Shown here piece after piece: positions 1-6,862 of a DNA stretch of 46,948 nucleotides. A model generated the notes under the pieces. It was given only the letters and a program-made list of their open reading frames with translations, did no database searches and was not told the origin of the DNA. Position 1 is the first letter of the stretch. Every line of letters starts with the position of its first letter. Where the stretch lies: assembly GCF_024691275.1 (NCBI RefSeq), contig NZ_JAILNU010000001.1, forward strand, positions 1 through 46,948, read 5' to 3'. The translations under genes were made by a program, and so were the position numbers. The stretch comes from Ruminococcus sp. GTDB taxonomy: Bacteria > Bacillota > Clostridia > Oscillospirales > Ruminococcaceae.

Positions 1-62
1 TCTGGTAGAGCGCCACCTTGCCAAGGTGGAGGTAGCGAGTTCGAGCCTCGTAATCCGCTCCA
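1..62 (+). tRNA. tRNA-Gly(GCC), 5' end cut by the window
   Basis: Seen: an anticodon arm CCACC-TTGCCAA-GGTGG with anticodon GCC, a T-arm with TTCGAGC in the loop, and an encoded CCA 3' end at 60-62. The 5' acceptor strand and part of the D-arm lie before base 1. It decodes GGC and GGU glycine codons. It sits 5 bases before the next tRNA, so both are probably processed from one tRNA-cluster transcript. Confidence 0.92.
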
Positions 63-67
63 ATAGC

Positions 68-141
68 GGCGCTATAGCCAAGTGGTAAGGCGTGGGTCTG
101 CAACACCCTGATCCCCAGTTCAAATCTGGGTGGCGCCTCCA
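68..141 (+). tRNA. tRNA-Cys(GCA)
   Basis: A complete 74-base cloverleaf. The acceptor strand GGCGCTA pairs with TGGCGCC, the anticodon loop contains TGCAA with anticodon GCA, and the T-arm is CCCAG-TTCAAAT-CTGGG. CCA is encoded at 139-141. It is the last gene of the tRNA cluster; a terminator starts on its final base. Confidence 0.95.
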
Positions 142-178
142 AAGAGCACTTACAATTGTAAGTGCTCTTTATTTTTGG
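141..178 (+). terminator. Rho-independent terminator of the tRNA cluster
   Basis: A perfect 30-bp palindrome (141-170; arms AAAGAGCACTTACAA and its complement) is followed by a T-rich run. It begins on the last base of the tRNA-Cys CCA end and should stop the tRNA transcript. Confidence 0.85.
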
Positions 179-261
179 CTTCTGAACCCCCCCAGTTTTA
201 CTGGGGGTTCTGAAAGCTTTAGCTATGAGTAGAAAAATAAAACCTCCAATGCTATAATAGA

Positions 262-828
262 AAAGGTCTGCCAACCAAACTAAAAAAGCAGAGGAGGTAT
301 CGTCATGACAAGAGACGATATAAGTAGTTTAGCACATTCCAAGTGGAATTGCAAGTATCATGTGGTGTTCGCACCAAAATACAGAAGAATGGTGATCTAT
401 AATCAGATAAAAGTAGATATAGGGCGAATATTAAGAAAACTGTGTGAGCAGAAAGGAGTGGAGATAATCCAAGCAGAGGCGTGTCCAGATCATATACATA
501 TGCTGATAGCAATACCACCAAAGTATAGTGTATCACAGATAATGGGATATCTAAAAGGAAAAAGTTCACTGATGATATTCGACCGCCATGCCAATCTAAA
601 ATACAAGTATGGAAACCGCCATTTCTGGTGTCGTGGTTACTATGTTGACACAGTGGGCAAAAATAGAAAGAAGATAGAAGAATATATCAGGGATCAGTTG
701 CAGGGAGATATTGCAAACGACCAGTTAAGTTTCTTTGAAACAACAGATCCGTTCACTGGAGAAAAGTATAAAAAGAAATAAAACCCCTTAAGGGGTAGCT
801 GAGAATGAAATGCAGTTGGCAGACCTTT
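262..828. repeat. 14-bp inverted repeat flanking tnpA
   Basis: AAAGGTCTGCCAAC at 262-275 is the exact reverse complement of GTTGGCAGACCTTT at 815-828. One arm lies upstream of the tnpA ribosome binding site and the other downstream of its stop codon. It lies inside the terminal hairpins. It could hold the element's transcript or single-strand form in a folded state, or be an antisense RNA target; the function is not known from the sequence. Confidence 0.6.
305..781 (+). CDS. tnpA: IS200-type transposase TnpA (HUH, single tyrosine)
   Basis: A 158-residue Y1 transposase of the IS200/IS605 family, which moves the element as single-stranded DNA by cutting and joining at hairpin-marked ends. Seen: the metal-binding H-I-H motif at residues 63-65 (PDHIHML), the family segment GYYVDTVG near residue 112, and the nucleophile Y127 in EEYIRDQ followed by Q131. 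Length is normal for the family and there is no frameshift, so it may be active. The ATG at 305 has an AGAGGAGG-type ribosome binding site 7-10 bases upstream. A likely -10 (TATAAT) lies near 254. No accessory TnpB follows. Confidence 0.93.
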   Translation: MTRDDISSLAHSKWNCKYHVVFAPKYRRMVIYNQIKVDIGRILRKLCEQKGVEIIQAEACPDHIHMLIAIPPKYSVSQIMGYLKGKSSLMIFDRHANLKYKYGNRHFWCRGYYVDTVGKNRKKIEEYIRDQLQGDIANDQLSFFETTDPFTGEKYKKK

Positions 829-1087
829 CTCAGCCCTCTTAAGGGGCAGTGTCTGTATCAAGCCCTTTTAGGGCTTTTTCAAACCACCCGTTTAACGGGT
901 GGTTTTGATTTACTATTGTTACAGCATATTAAAAGTCCTGCATCTCTCATAGAGATGCATTTTTATTTTGCCTGAAAATGTTAATACTTAACTAATAAAA
1001 TATAGCAACTTTGTTTAAAATGTGTATTGCAAAATGTATATAATTATGTTAATATTATGTAAATAAAAAATTTTCGGGGGATCACAT

Positions 1088-2530
1088 ATGGATAAAATAA
1101 GATTCAAACGTTTCCTTAGCATTTTTACGTCTTTTTGTATCATGGGTTCTGTTCCTATCGCAGTACATAATCACAGAATGAAAGATAACGGTACGCAGAC
1201 AGTCACAGACGCAAACAAGGACGAGCTGCTTGGTATCAGCAACAAAGACGAATATTTTCTCGGAGCAGCTTCACAGTTCTCGGTTTTCCTGCACGATGAC
1301 TTTGCAGCGCATGGCTCTGACTGCGAAGGCAGACTTGCAGCAGGCGGAAACGCCAATATGGGCGCTCCTGTTTCCTATTCAGTAGGAGCAAAAGTCGAGG
1401 AGGGCAGCAAAGCTGCAAAGGTAGTTGTCGGTGGGAACACTCTTCAGAATTTCCAGCCGGATGACAAACGTTTTGTTGTCGGGAGCAGCGATCATGTAAG
1501 TCAGGAGATAATCGACCACGCAAAAGCTGGACAGTGCGAAATATACGTTGGTCAGCTCATTGACTTTGATGCGGAATTTGCTCTGATGAAGGCGAGAAGC
1601 AAATATCTTACCGATCTTGAACCAAATGCTGTTCTTGATATCGCCCAATATTATAATAAAGGCTGGACTATAACAGGTAACGACAAAAACCTAAATGTCC
1701 TCACTCTCAATGAGGAACAGACGGAAATATTCAATTCGGGTTATATCCAGTTTGAGATACATATTCCAGAGGGTTCTTACCTTGTTATTAATGTGCCGGG
1801 CGAAAATGTTCAGCTTCCGCTTACCACTATGAGACTTTACAACGATAAGGGAGTATTTCTTAGAGATAAGGGTGAAAATATGCCTGTGCTTTACAATCTT
1901 AAAGATGCTGTAAAGTTCAAATACACAGGTTCGATCCAAGGATCAACGCTTGCACCTGATGCCGACGGCGAAGGCGATGAGGGAGGCCACGTTTCGGGAG
2001 CTACTATTGCCAAATCATTTGACGGTGGAATACAATTCGGATATTCATCATTTAATCCGAAAATGCTGAATGCAGCTAACGACGCAACAACAACTTCATC
2101 AACAACCACCTCAAAGCCTACTACGACCACAACAACTACCACCACAACGTCCACTACAACCACTGCAACGTCTACTACTACGACAACAACGTCTACTACA
2201 ACCACCACAACGACTACTACAACCAACACAACGTCTACTACAACCACCACAACTACTACCACCACAACGTCTACGACTACCACTACAACTTCTTCAACCA
2301 CATCAACTACTTCTTCCGCAACAAGCACAACAACAACATCGTCGACTACAGCAACTTCAAAAGATCAGACAAATATTTCCAAATCAACAACTTCTACAAC
2401 AGCAAAAACCACTTCGACCACAAAAGGAACAACAAATGCTCCAAAAACGTCTGATCCGTCCGCATTAGGCTCAATAACAATATTCGGCATCGTTGCGGCA
2501 GCTTTAATAGTTTCACGTAAAAAACAATAA
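1088..2530 (+). CDS. Choice-of-anchor-A-like surface protein with Thr-rich stalk
   Basis: A 480-residue exported protein. Seen: a basic N-terminus and hydrophobic segment (about residues 5-27) as signal peptide; a folded region (about 55-325) that opens FSVFLHDDFAAHGSDCEGRL and contains AAGGNANMG, the look of the choice-of-anchor-A domain; a stalk of about 110 residues that is nearly all Thr with some Ser (about 331-445); and a C-terminus with NAPKTSD, a hydrophobic segment and RKKQ, which resembles a sortase sorting signal with PKTSD in place of LPxTG. It probably sits on the cell wall on a glycosylatable stalk. The sortase at 3435 is the obvious candidate anchoring enzyme. Its ATG follows GGGGG at a normal distance. 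The ligand of the globular part is unknown. Confidence 0.7.
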   Translation: MDKIRFKRFLSIFTSFCIMGSVPIAVHNHRMKDNGTQTVTDANKDELLGISNKDEYFLGAASQFSVFLHDDFAAHGSDCEGRLAAGGNANMGAPVSYSVGAKVEEGSKAAKVVVGGNTLQNFQPDDKRFVVGSSDHVSQEIIDHAKAGQCEIYVGQLIDFDAEFALMKARSKYLTDLEPNAVLDIAQYYNKGWTITGNDKNLNVLTLNEEQTEIFNSGYIQFEIHIPEGSYLVINVPGENVQLPLTTMRLYNDKGVFLRDKGENMPVLYNLKDAVKFKYTGSIQGSTLAPDADGEGDEGGHVSGATIAKSFDGGIQFGYSSFNPKMLNAANDATTTSSTTTSKPTTTTTTTTTTSTTTTATSTTTTTTSTTTTTTTTTTNTTSTTTTTTTTTTTSTTTTTTSSTTSTTSSATSTTTTSSTTATSKDQTNISKSTTSTTAKTTSTTKGTTNAPKTSDPSALGSITIFGIVAAALIVSRKKQ

Positions 2531-2538
2531 TTTATGAG

Positions 2539-2564
2539 AGAGGCACCTTAGGGTGCCTCTTTTG
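2539..2564 (+). terminator. Terminator after the Thr-rich surface protein
   Basis: A 9-bp stem AGAGGCACC / GGTGCCTCT with loop TTAG, followed by TTTT. It separates the 1088-2530 gene from the sortase transcription unit, which has its own promoter. Confidence 0.8.
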
Positions 2565-2578
2565 GGGTATAATATTTC

Positions 2579-2607
2579 TTGACAATAATGAACAAAAAAG
2601 GTATAAT
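2579..2607 (+). promoter_or_regulatory. Consensus promoter of the sortase operon
   Basis: TTGACA (2579-2584) and TATAAT (2602-2607) are both perfect and separated by 17 bp. Transcription should start near 2614, about 27 bases before the ATG at 2641. Confidence 0.85.
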
Positions 2608-2640
2608 ATATTTTGTATATTGATGATTGGAGGTATCACT

Positions 2641-3435
2641 ATGCATTTCAGAAAAATGTTTACAGCTGCTTCAGCTGCCGCGTTTGCAGCTATCAGCTCT
2701 GCCGCTTTTTCGCTTTCAGCATATGCGACCACTGTTGATGATGTCGCAGCTGTTGCAAGATCATACGGCTATTCCGAAGATGATATACAAGCAGGTTATA
2801 ATGAATATTATTCCAACCCAGATGCGTATCCGTCAGAAATACTTGATAAGGCTATCGCTAAACTCCATGAGACAGGAAATCAGATAATTACAGTCGGCCC
2901 GCAGGTAACGAACGTTCCGACCACCACTACAGCTGCTCAGGTCAATACAAACGAAGAGACACCAACTGTTAACAACGAAATCACTTTAACAGCTGATGAC
3001 GGTTCGACTTTCACACGTATAAGCAAAGAAGCGTTCGTCAAAATGTCATACGATGAAAAAATGGCTTATATCAGAAGCTTCACGCCTGAACAGCAGCAGA
3101 TCATCATAAACAACCTCAGCCCCGAAGAGTACCGGAGCCTGATGAAGCAGAGTCCTGCTGAACAGAAAATACAGATCGTAAGCAAGCTTTCCGAAGCTGT
3201 CGAAGAAATGGGTCTGAATATAACAGTTGATGAAATCACAGACGATTCACTCACATTGGCTATGCGAAACGGCAGCGGAGAGCTTGTCAATGTATCGACT
3301 GCAGGGGCATCTGTTGAAGATACAGGCTACGACAGACGCGGCATTCTTGCTGTTGCAGCATCTATTATCGTATCAGCTGCCGGCGCAGTATATTTTGTTA
3401 TGCGCCGTATGCGTTCAGAAGGATCGGAGCAGTAA
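2641..3435 (+). CDS. Secreted protein with C-terminal membrane anchor, sortase operon
   Basis: 264 residues, function not recognised. Seen: signal peptide MHFRKMF followed by an Ala-rich hydrophobic stretch and an AYA-TT cleavage site (about residue 27); a hydrophilic acidic middle with a short Thr/Gln-rich part; a C-terminal membrane segment (GILAVAASIIVSAAGAVYFV) and a basic tail. EDTGYD lies just before the membrane segment and could be an atypical sorting motif. The start at 2641 is chosen over the in-frame ATGs at 2620 and 2623 because TTGGAGG lies about 8 bases before it and the signal peptide starts there. Its stop overlaps the sortase start (TAATG), so the two are translationally coupled. 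It may be the dedicated substrate of the sortase. Confidence 0.7.
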   Translation: MHFRKMFTAASAAAFAAISSAAFSLSAYATTVDDVAAVARSYGYSEDDIQAGYNEYYSNPDAYPSEILDKAIAKLHETGNQIITVGPQVTNVPTTTTAAQVNTNEETPTVNNEITLTADDGSTFTRISKEAFVKMSYDEKMAYIRSFTPEQQQIIINNLSPEEYRSLMKQSPAEQKIQIVSKLSEAVEEMGLNITVDEITDDSLTLAMRNGSGELVNVSTAGASVEDTGYDRRGILAVAASIIVSAAGAVYFVMRRMRSEGSEQ

Positions 3436-4124
3436 TGGGAGATAAAAATAGAGGGAACAATATCCTTGTTCACGTTGCAACACCTTTCATTCTTTTCGCA
3501 CTGTGTATCGGTTTCCTTATGATAGCAATGATAAAGCCATACGACAAACTGAAGGTTTATGTCAATCTTGCGTTTATGGATAATCTGAAAAATAATCCCG
3601 AATCAGCCGGTTCAGGTCTTGTAATACGCGATAATGAGATCGTTGACGAATATGACGGTGAGACATATGAAAACGGTGAGTTTATTCGTCCGCGTTTCGG
3701 TGAGATGTATGCAATAATGTCATGTTCTGCTTTTGATATCTCAATACCTGTATACTGGGGAAGCAATTCCGAGCTTTTTGAACATGGCGCTTGTCAGTCA
3801 TCAGGCTCCACGATAATCGGCGATAAAGGAAATACAGTAATAAGTGCTCATGAAGACACTTTCTTTGCCGAGCTTTACAAGCTGAAAAAAGGCGATACTG
3901 TAACTTTAAAGACAAACTATGGACAGTTCAAGTATACCGTAAAGGAAAACATTACTTTCAATAAAAAAGATGGTAAATACGTCGCTCCATCAAGTGAAAC
4001 AAAACTCACGCTTTACACCTGCAAACGCGACGTTCTTGGCAACGCAGACGAGCGAACAGGTGTCGTATGCGAACTTAAAGAAAAGAAATTTTACAAAACA
4101 ACAGGGGAGGGAAGCTCACATTGA
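3435..4124 (+). CDS. Sortase family transpeptidase
   Basis: 229 residues. Sortases are membrane-anchored cysteine transpeptidases that join secreted proteins to the cell wall or to pilin subunits. Seen: an uncleaved N-terminal membrane segment (about residues 13-34); catalytic His in VISAHEDTFF; catalytic Cys in KLTLYTCKRD; and an Arg after it in the ADERTGVV stretch. The TLYTC context fits sortases, but the class cannot be set from motifs alone; it looks nearest to the class B/D type. It overlaps both neighbours (TAATG before, a 4-base overlap after), so three genes from 2641 to 5017 form one operon. Likely substrates are its upstream neighbour and perhaps the 1088-2530 protein. Confidence 0.85.
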   Translation: MGDKNRGNNILVHVATPFILFALCIGFLMIAMIKPYDKLKVYVNLAFMDNLKNNPESAGSGLVIRDNEIVDEYDGETYENGEFIRPRFGEMYAIMSCSAFDISIPVYWGSNSELFEHGACQSSGSTIIGDKGNTVISAHEDTFFAELYKLKKGDTVTLKTNYGQFKYTVKENITFNKKDGKYVAPSSETKLTLYTCKRDVLGNADERTGVVCELKEKKFYKTTGEGSSH

Positions 4125-5017
4125 ATAAAAAAAGCTCATACCTCTTCTCGTTGATCATTTCGATACTATTTGTATTTATGCTGATTGCAAGTTCGGCGGT
4201 ATTACTCTTTGATATCAACGTATCAGCAAAAAAGCTGAAAGATCTTGCAGTAAAAAATGAATTAAGTTCAAAAATTTACACTGAAATCAGCAAATATTAC
4301 GCAGAAAAGTATAATACTACGGGAATTCCCGCAAATGTTTACACAGATGCTATCAGCGAGCCATATATACAGTCTTATGTCGAGGCGTATATTGATTCAG
4401 CATTCAATGCTCTCGAAAATGACGGCAAAATGTCAGTAAAATATCCCGAAAACAAACAGCTTGAAGAAAACATCGAAAAATTCTTTAACGAATTTGCAGA
4501 AGAAAATAATTATAAGAAAGATGATAATTTTGAGCTAAAACTGCGAAACACAAAAGATAGTGCATATACAACCATCGGCTCATACTGTGATGTATATAAA
4601 TTATCTGCAATGAGTGAGCACGGCATACTTCCGAAGCTTGCCAGAGTTTACTCTAACAGAATAATAGGCACAGCAGCAGTCATCGGATTCACACTCTTTC
4701 TTGTTTTGCTGCTCATAGCTGCAAATCGTCAGAAAAAAATCACAGCAATGTACTGGTGCGGAATATCAATACTTATATCAGGTATATTAGGCGGCGTTCC
4801 GAGCATACATCTGCTTGCTACAAAATATTTCGATTCATTCTCAATAAAACAAGCTCCTGTATTTACAGCGTTTACAAGTATCATGTATAAATTCACCGAA
4901 GCATTTACAGCAGCTAATATCGCATATATAGTTATTAGTATTTCACTTATAGTAACATATGCAGTTATACATGATAAGAAAAAATATCCCAAAACCAAAC
5001 CTACTGAAATCAAATAA
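4121..5017 (+). CDS. Membrane protein of the sortase operon, unknown function
   Basis: 298 residues, not recognised. Seen: an N-terminal membrane segment (about residues 8-30), an extracytoplasmic hydrophilic domain of about 150 residues, then three C-terminal membrane segments (about 186-205, 212-231, 259-280) and a lysine-rich cytoplasmic tail. Translation starts at TTG 4121, which overlaps the sortase stop codon; GGGGAGGG lies about 9 bases upstream. Its place as third gene of the operon suggests a role in handling sortase substrates or in assembly of the surface structure; this is inference from position only. Confidence 0.6.
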   Translation: MNKKSSYLFSLIISILFVFMLIASSAVLLFDINVSAKKLKDLAVKNELSSKIYTEISKYYAEKYNTTGIPANVYTDAISEPYIQSYVEAYIDSAFNALENDGKMSVKYPENKQLEENIEKFFNEFAEENNYKKDDNFELKLRNTKDSAYTTIGSYCDVYKLSAMSEHGILPKLARVYSNRIIGTAAVIGFTLFLVLLLIAANRQKKITAMYWCGISILISGILGGVPSIHLLATKYFDSFSIKQAPVFTAFTSIMYKFTEAFTAANIAYIVISISLIVTYAVIHDKKKYPKTKPTEIK

Positions 5018-5032
5018 AAAACTATAGAAATG

Positions 5033-5077
5033 ATATGCACCTCAAAAGTCATACGCTTTTGAAGGTGCATATTTTTA
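5033..5077 (+). terminator. Terminator of the sortase operon
   Basis: A long stem, ATATGCACCT-CAAAAG (5033-5048) against CTTTTGAAGGTGCATAT (5056-5072) with one bulged base, is followed by T5. It closes the operon before the prophage. Confidence 0.85.
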
Positions 5078-5171
5078 TGATAAAAAAAGATCTTTCTGAA
5101 AAGCTGCCCGGTGTTTTCTCGGAACTTTTGAAAAAACTTCAGAATGGCAGCCGTTTTTATATGTCTCAAAC

Positions 5172-5200
5172 TTGAAAACATTGAAAAAAAGTGTTATAAT
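5172..5200 (+). promoter_or_regulatory. Host promoter left of the prophage, probably the original xer promoter
   Basis: TTGAAA (5172-5177), 17-bp spacer, TATAAT (5195-5200). It points right toward the attachment site. No plus-strand gene follows inside the prophage. If the element between the 21-bp repeats is removed, this promoter lies about 150 bp before the Xer recombinase ATG at 13648, with the attachment site in the leader. Confidence 0.65.
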
Positions 5201-5241
5201 AGCGTTAATATCTTGCTTTGCGTTTTAACAGGGAAAGAAGC

Positions 5242-5275
5242 AAAGTTTCACCAAATGTAAGTTTGGTGCAACTTT
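5242..5275. repeat. attL: 21-bp direct repeat inside a dif-like inverted repeat
   Basis: Bases 5255-5275 (ATGTAAGTTTGGTG... through CAACTTT) recur exactly at 13556-13576. In this copy the core is part of a near-perfect inverted repeat: left arm AAAGTTTCACCAAA (5242-5255), central TGTAAG (5256-5261), right arm TTTGGTGCAACTTT (5262-5275), one mismatch. The inner 11+6+11 geometry (5245-5272) is that of Xer recombination sites. The left arm belongs to the host side; the copy at 13556 lacks it. Confidence 0.8.
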
Positions 5276-5318
5276 AACTCTTTTTTAAAACGCAACTTTT
5301 TTGATATTATAGCATAAA

Positions 5319-5471
5319 TCAATATTGTCCGTCAAGAATCATCATTGCACCAAGAAGCTCAAATTGACAACCTCGATAAGAATCAGGCTTATGTAATGCG
5401 CAAGTATAACAAAGCCACTCATACGGACAAGGCGAAAAACTCATTTCAAAAATATCTCTTAAAGTAAACAT
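5319..5471 (-). CDS. Small Cys-containing protein, prophage left end
   Basis: 50 residues, not recognised. Seen: ATG at 5471 preceded by AAAGGAG 6 bases upstream on the minus strand, and four cysteines (C15, C21, C24 and C35; the segment CPYEWLCYTC is striking), which suggests metal binding. It follows the SprT-like gene by 12 bases, so it is the last gene of that leftward operon. Too short for a default gene caller, but the ribosome binding site and coupling support it. Confidence 0.6.
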   Translation of the reverse strand: MFTLRDIFEMSFSPCPYEWLCYTCALHKPDSYRGCQFELLGAMMILDGQY

Positions 5472-5483
5472 ATAATCACTCCT

Positions 5484-6128
5484 TTAGCATTCGACCATAA
5501 AAACGGGTTCTACATCAGGACTGTAGCAGATGCCGCACATCACTTGTACCTCTTTTGTAGCTGTTATCTGTTGACCACAGCACGGACACACATACTTTCT
5601 TCTTGACTGTTTCGGCTTTTCTTCGCCGCCGTCTTTCTCGACTGGACGAAGCTTCTTGACCTCGAAAGAGATCACGCCGCTATTAGAATCAACAAAGCCT
5701 TTCATTTCGTCAGTTGGTTTTGTTCGACCGAATCCAATTTTATCTTCCTCGAACACTTCCAGTCCATGAGATTCAGCTATTTCCTTGAACTTCTTGTTGT
5801 GGTAAATGCCTGCTCTTGAAGTGTCCTTGATGCCGTTTTCAAGGGCATATAAATGGCACATCTCATGAAGCAAGGTTGCCATTACTGCGTATATATCACG
5901 GTCAAGGAAATCACTTGAAATATTGATATTATAGCGTTCTTGACGGCTCTGTTCCCATGTAGGTTTAGTATATATCCAACCGAAAGCGCCTTTCTTGTAA
6001 CCGCTCTCGAAAGTGATAATCACTTTCGGGAGCTTGTTCTCAAAATAATGTTCGTTGAACAAGTTGAACATCTTCATGAACGCTAAGTTGAGTTCAGACA
6101 TTGTATATATCTTTCTTTTCTTACACAT
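5484..6128 (-). CDS. SprT-like zinc metalloprotease-type protein
   Basis: 214 residues from ATG 6128, chosen because GAAAAGGGG lies just upstream; the longer frame to 6281 overlaps other genes. Seen: the zinc-protease motif HEMCH (residues 88-92), a third ligand candidate H110 in GIYHNKKF, and a C-terminal zinc ribbon CPCC (181-184) with CGIC (198-201). This is the SprT/Spartan-like layout; eukaryotic Spartan cuts proteins crosslinked to DNA. SprT-like genes are common on Firmicutes mobile elements. Here it could help with Rep-DNA or other protein-DNA adducts, or act on the host; that is inference. A 20-bp palindrome lies directly before its ribosome binding site. Confidence 0.8.
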   Translation of the reverse strand: MCKKRKIYTMSELNLAFMKMFNLFNEHYFENKLPKVIITFESGYKKGAFGWIYTKPTWEQSRQERYNINISSDFLDRDIYAVMATLLHEMCHLYALENGIKDTSRAGIYHNKKFKEIAESHGLEVFEEDKIGFGRTKPTDEMKGFVDSNSGVISFEVKKLRPVEKDGGEEKPKQSRRKYVCPCCGQQITATKEVQVMCGICYSPDVEPVFMVEC

Positions 6129-6148
6129 AATTACAGCCCCTTTTCTTT

Positions 6149-6168
6149 TTTGAAAGTTAACTTTCAAA
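6149..6168. repeat. Palindrome copy 1 (TTGAAAGTTAACTTTCAA family)
   Basis: A 20-bp perfect palindrome, TTTGAAAGTTAACTTTCAAA. It lies between the 42-residue Cys-rich gene, whose stop codon is inside it (6157-6159), and the ribosome binding site of the SprT-like gene. As RNA it would form a 7-8 bp stem with a UUAA loop. Confidence 0.85.
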
Positions 6169-6285
6169 TTCCTGATTTGATATATACGGGCATTCAAGCG
6201 AACACCCGTATATGCAGTTATAACAAGCCTTTTCTGAATCAATACAATCATGACTGTATCGAAACTTATCACAGATTTCATTCAT
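6157..6285 (-). CDS. Six-cysteine mini-protein
   Basis: 42 residues, not recognised. It starts at ATG 6285, overlapping the TGA of the gene upstream by 4 bases (ATGA), so it is coupled to it. It has six cysteines (C5, C14, C21, C24, C28, C32) in CDKFRYSHDC and CYNCIYGCSLEC, so it is probably a small zinc-binding protein. It ends at a TAA inside the palindrome at 6149-6168. The neighbouring genes at 5319 and 7040 also encode Cys-rich peptides. Confidence 0.6.
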   Translation of the reverse strand: MNEICDKFRYSHDCIDSEKACYNCIYGCSLECPYISNQEFES

Positions 6286-6455
6286 GATATAACACCATAC
6301 TTATCATCAACATAGTACAGACCTACAAACGGATTGAATACAGCTGTACAACGCTTACCGTCATATTCAGCTATAACATTGTTATTATCCTTATGCTCGA
6401 TTATCTCAACCTCTGCCAGAGCGCCGAGACTGTGAACCATTGCCATTACTTTCAT
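6282..6455 (-). CDS. Small prophage protein, unknown function
   Basis: 57 residues (MKVMAMVHSLGALAEVEI start, GLYYVDDKYGVIS end). First gene of the leftward operon 6455-5319. ATG 6455 is preceded by AAAGGAATG at normal spacing and, directly before that, by palindrome copy 2. The predicted promoter is at 6534-6562. No domain recognised; no membrane segment. Confidence 0.65.
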   Translation of the reverse strand: MKVMAMVHSLGALAEVEIIEHKDNNNVIAEYDGKRCTAVFNPFVGLYYVDDKYGVIS

Positions 6456-6471
6456 TTAAATCATTCCTTTC

Positions 6472-6489
6472 TTGAAAGTTAACTTTCAA
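6472..6489. repeat. Palindrome copy 2
   Basis: TTGAAAGTTAACTTTCAA, 18-bp perfect palindrome, immediately upstream of the ribosome binding site of the 57-residue gene, in the 5' leader of the leftward operon. Confidence 0.85.
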
Positions 6490-6506
6490 TTTATTTTGTA
6501 GTTCAA

Positions 6507-6640
6507 GGTGTGCACTTCCCTTTCACTATATATATTATAGCATACTTGCACACCTATTTCAAGAGGTATAATGCACAAACTTGCACACGTATAATTATAT
6601 ATTTTGTATACTTGCACACCATAAGAAAATATGATATAAT
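6507..6640. promoter_or_regulatory. Divergent promoters with TTGCACAC repeats
   Basis: Three direct copies of [T/A]ACTTGCACAC at 6543-6554, 6578-6589 and 6609-6620, and one inverted partial copy at 6507-6515. Minus-strand promoter: -35 TTGAAA (complement of 6557-6562), 17 bp, -10 TATAAT (complement of 6534-6539), with repeat 1 in its spacer. Plus-strand promoter: -35 TTGCAC (6612-6617, inside repeat 3), 17 bp, TATAAT (6635-6640). A protein bound to the repeats would block both. The ribbon-helix-helix protein encoded at 6664 is the natural candidate. The repeats could also be Rep-binding iterons. Confidence 0.7.
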
Positions 6641-6663
6641 AATAACAGAAAGGAGCTGATTAC

Positions 6664-6843
6664 ATGGGAAAGACAAGCACAACAAGCAAGAATAAGTATA
6701 ACGCCAAGGCATATGACAGAATAGCTCTGCAAGTCAAGAAAGGACAACGCGAGGTAATCAGAGCACACGCCGAAGCTCAAGGACTGAGCCTGAACGGATA
6801 TATCAACAAGCTCATCGAGCAGGACATGAAGCAGGGGAAGTAG
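6664..6843 (+). CDS. Arc/CopG-like ribbon-helix-helix regulator 1
   Basis: 59 residues, too short for many gene callers. Seen: a basic N-terminal tail, a strand RIALQVKKGQ, then two helices (REVIRAHAEAQ and SLNGYINKLIEQDM) separated by a short turn; this is the ribbon-helix-helix DNA-binding fold. AAAGGAG lies 8 bases before the ATG. It is transcribed from the promoter at 6612-6640, which overlaps the TTGCACAC repeats, and divergently from the SprT-like operon, so it is probably an autoregulated repressor of that unit. A terminator stem overlaps its stop codon. Confidence 0.75.
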   Translation: MGKTSTTSKNKYNAKAYDRIALQVKKGQREVIRAHAEAQGLSLNGYINKLIEQDMKQGK

Positions 6844-6862
6844 TCCCCTGCTTCTTCTTTTC
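6828..6862 (+). terminator. Terminator of regulator 1, overlapping its stop codon
   Basis: An 11-bp perfect stem GAAGCAGGGGA (6828-6838) and TCCCCTGCTTC (6844-6854) with a loop containing the TAG stop, followed by TTCTTTT. The gene's last codons form the 5' arm. Confidence 0.8.

Larger units (their letters stand above)
181..910 (+). mobile_element. Solo IS200-type insertion sequence (IS200/IS605 family)
   Basis: One tnpA gene is flanked by subterminal hairpins, the usual IS200 layout, with no terminal inverted repeats and no tnpB. Left hairpin 184-210 (GAACCCC... against CTGGGGGTTC). Right-side hairpins: 784-795 (CCCCTTAAGGGG), 861-875 followed by T5, and 881-905 (AAACCACCCG against CGGGTGGTTT). 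Exact ends cannot be set from one copy because this family makes no target duplication; the given limits are approximate. It sits in the spacer after a tRNA cluster and interrupts no visible gene. Confidence 0.75.

Noticed and set aside
1035-1065. dif-like sequence TTAATATTATGTAAAT
   Set aside because: Only the right arm resembles the Firmicutes dif; the left arm does not fit. It is more likely promoter DNA of the 1088 gene.
1891-2328. Val-rich 145-residue minus-strand frame
   Set aside because: Shadow of the Thr codons on the other strand; no ribosome binding site.
2082-2440. Repeat array resembling a CRISPR or microsatellite
   Set aside because: It is ACN/ACA triplet repetition coding for the Thr stalk, with no spacers.
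5220-5293. GCGTTTTAA / TTAAAACGC inverted repeat around attL
   Set aside because: One arm is host DNA and the other is inside the prophage, so it exists only in the integrated state; probably chance.
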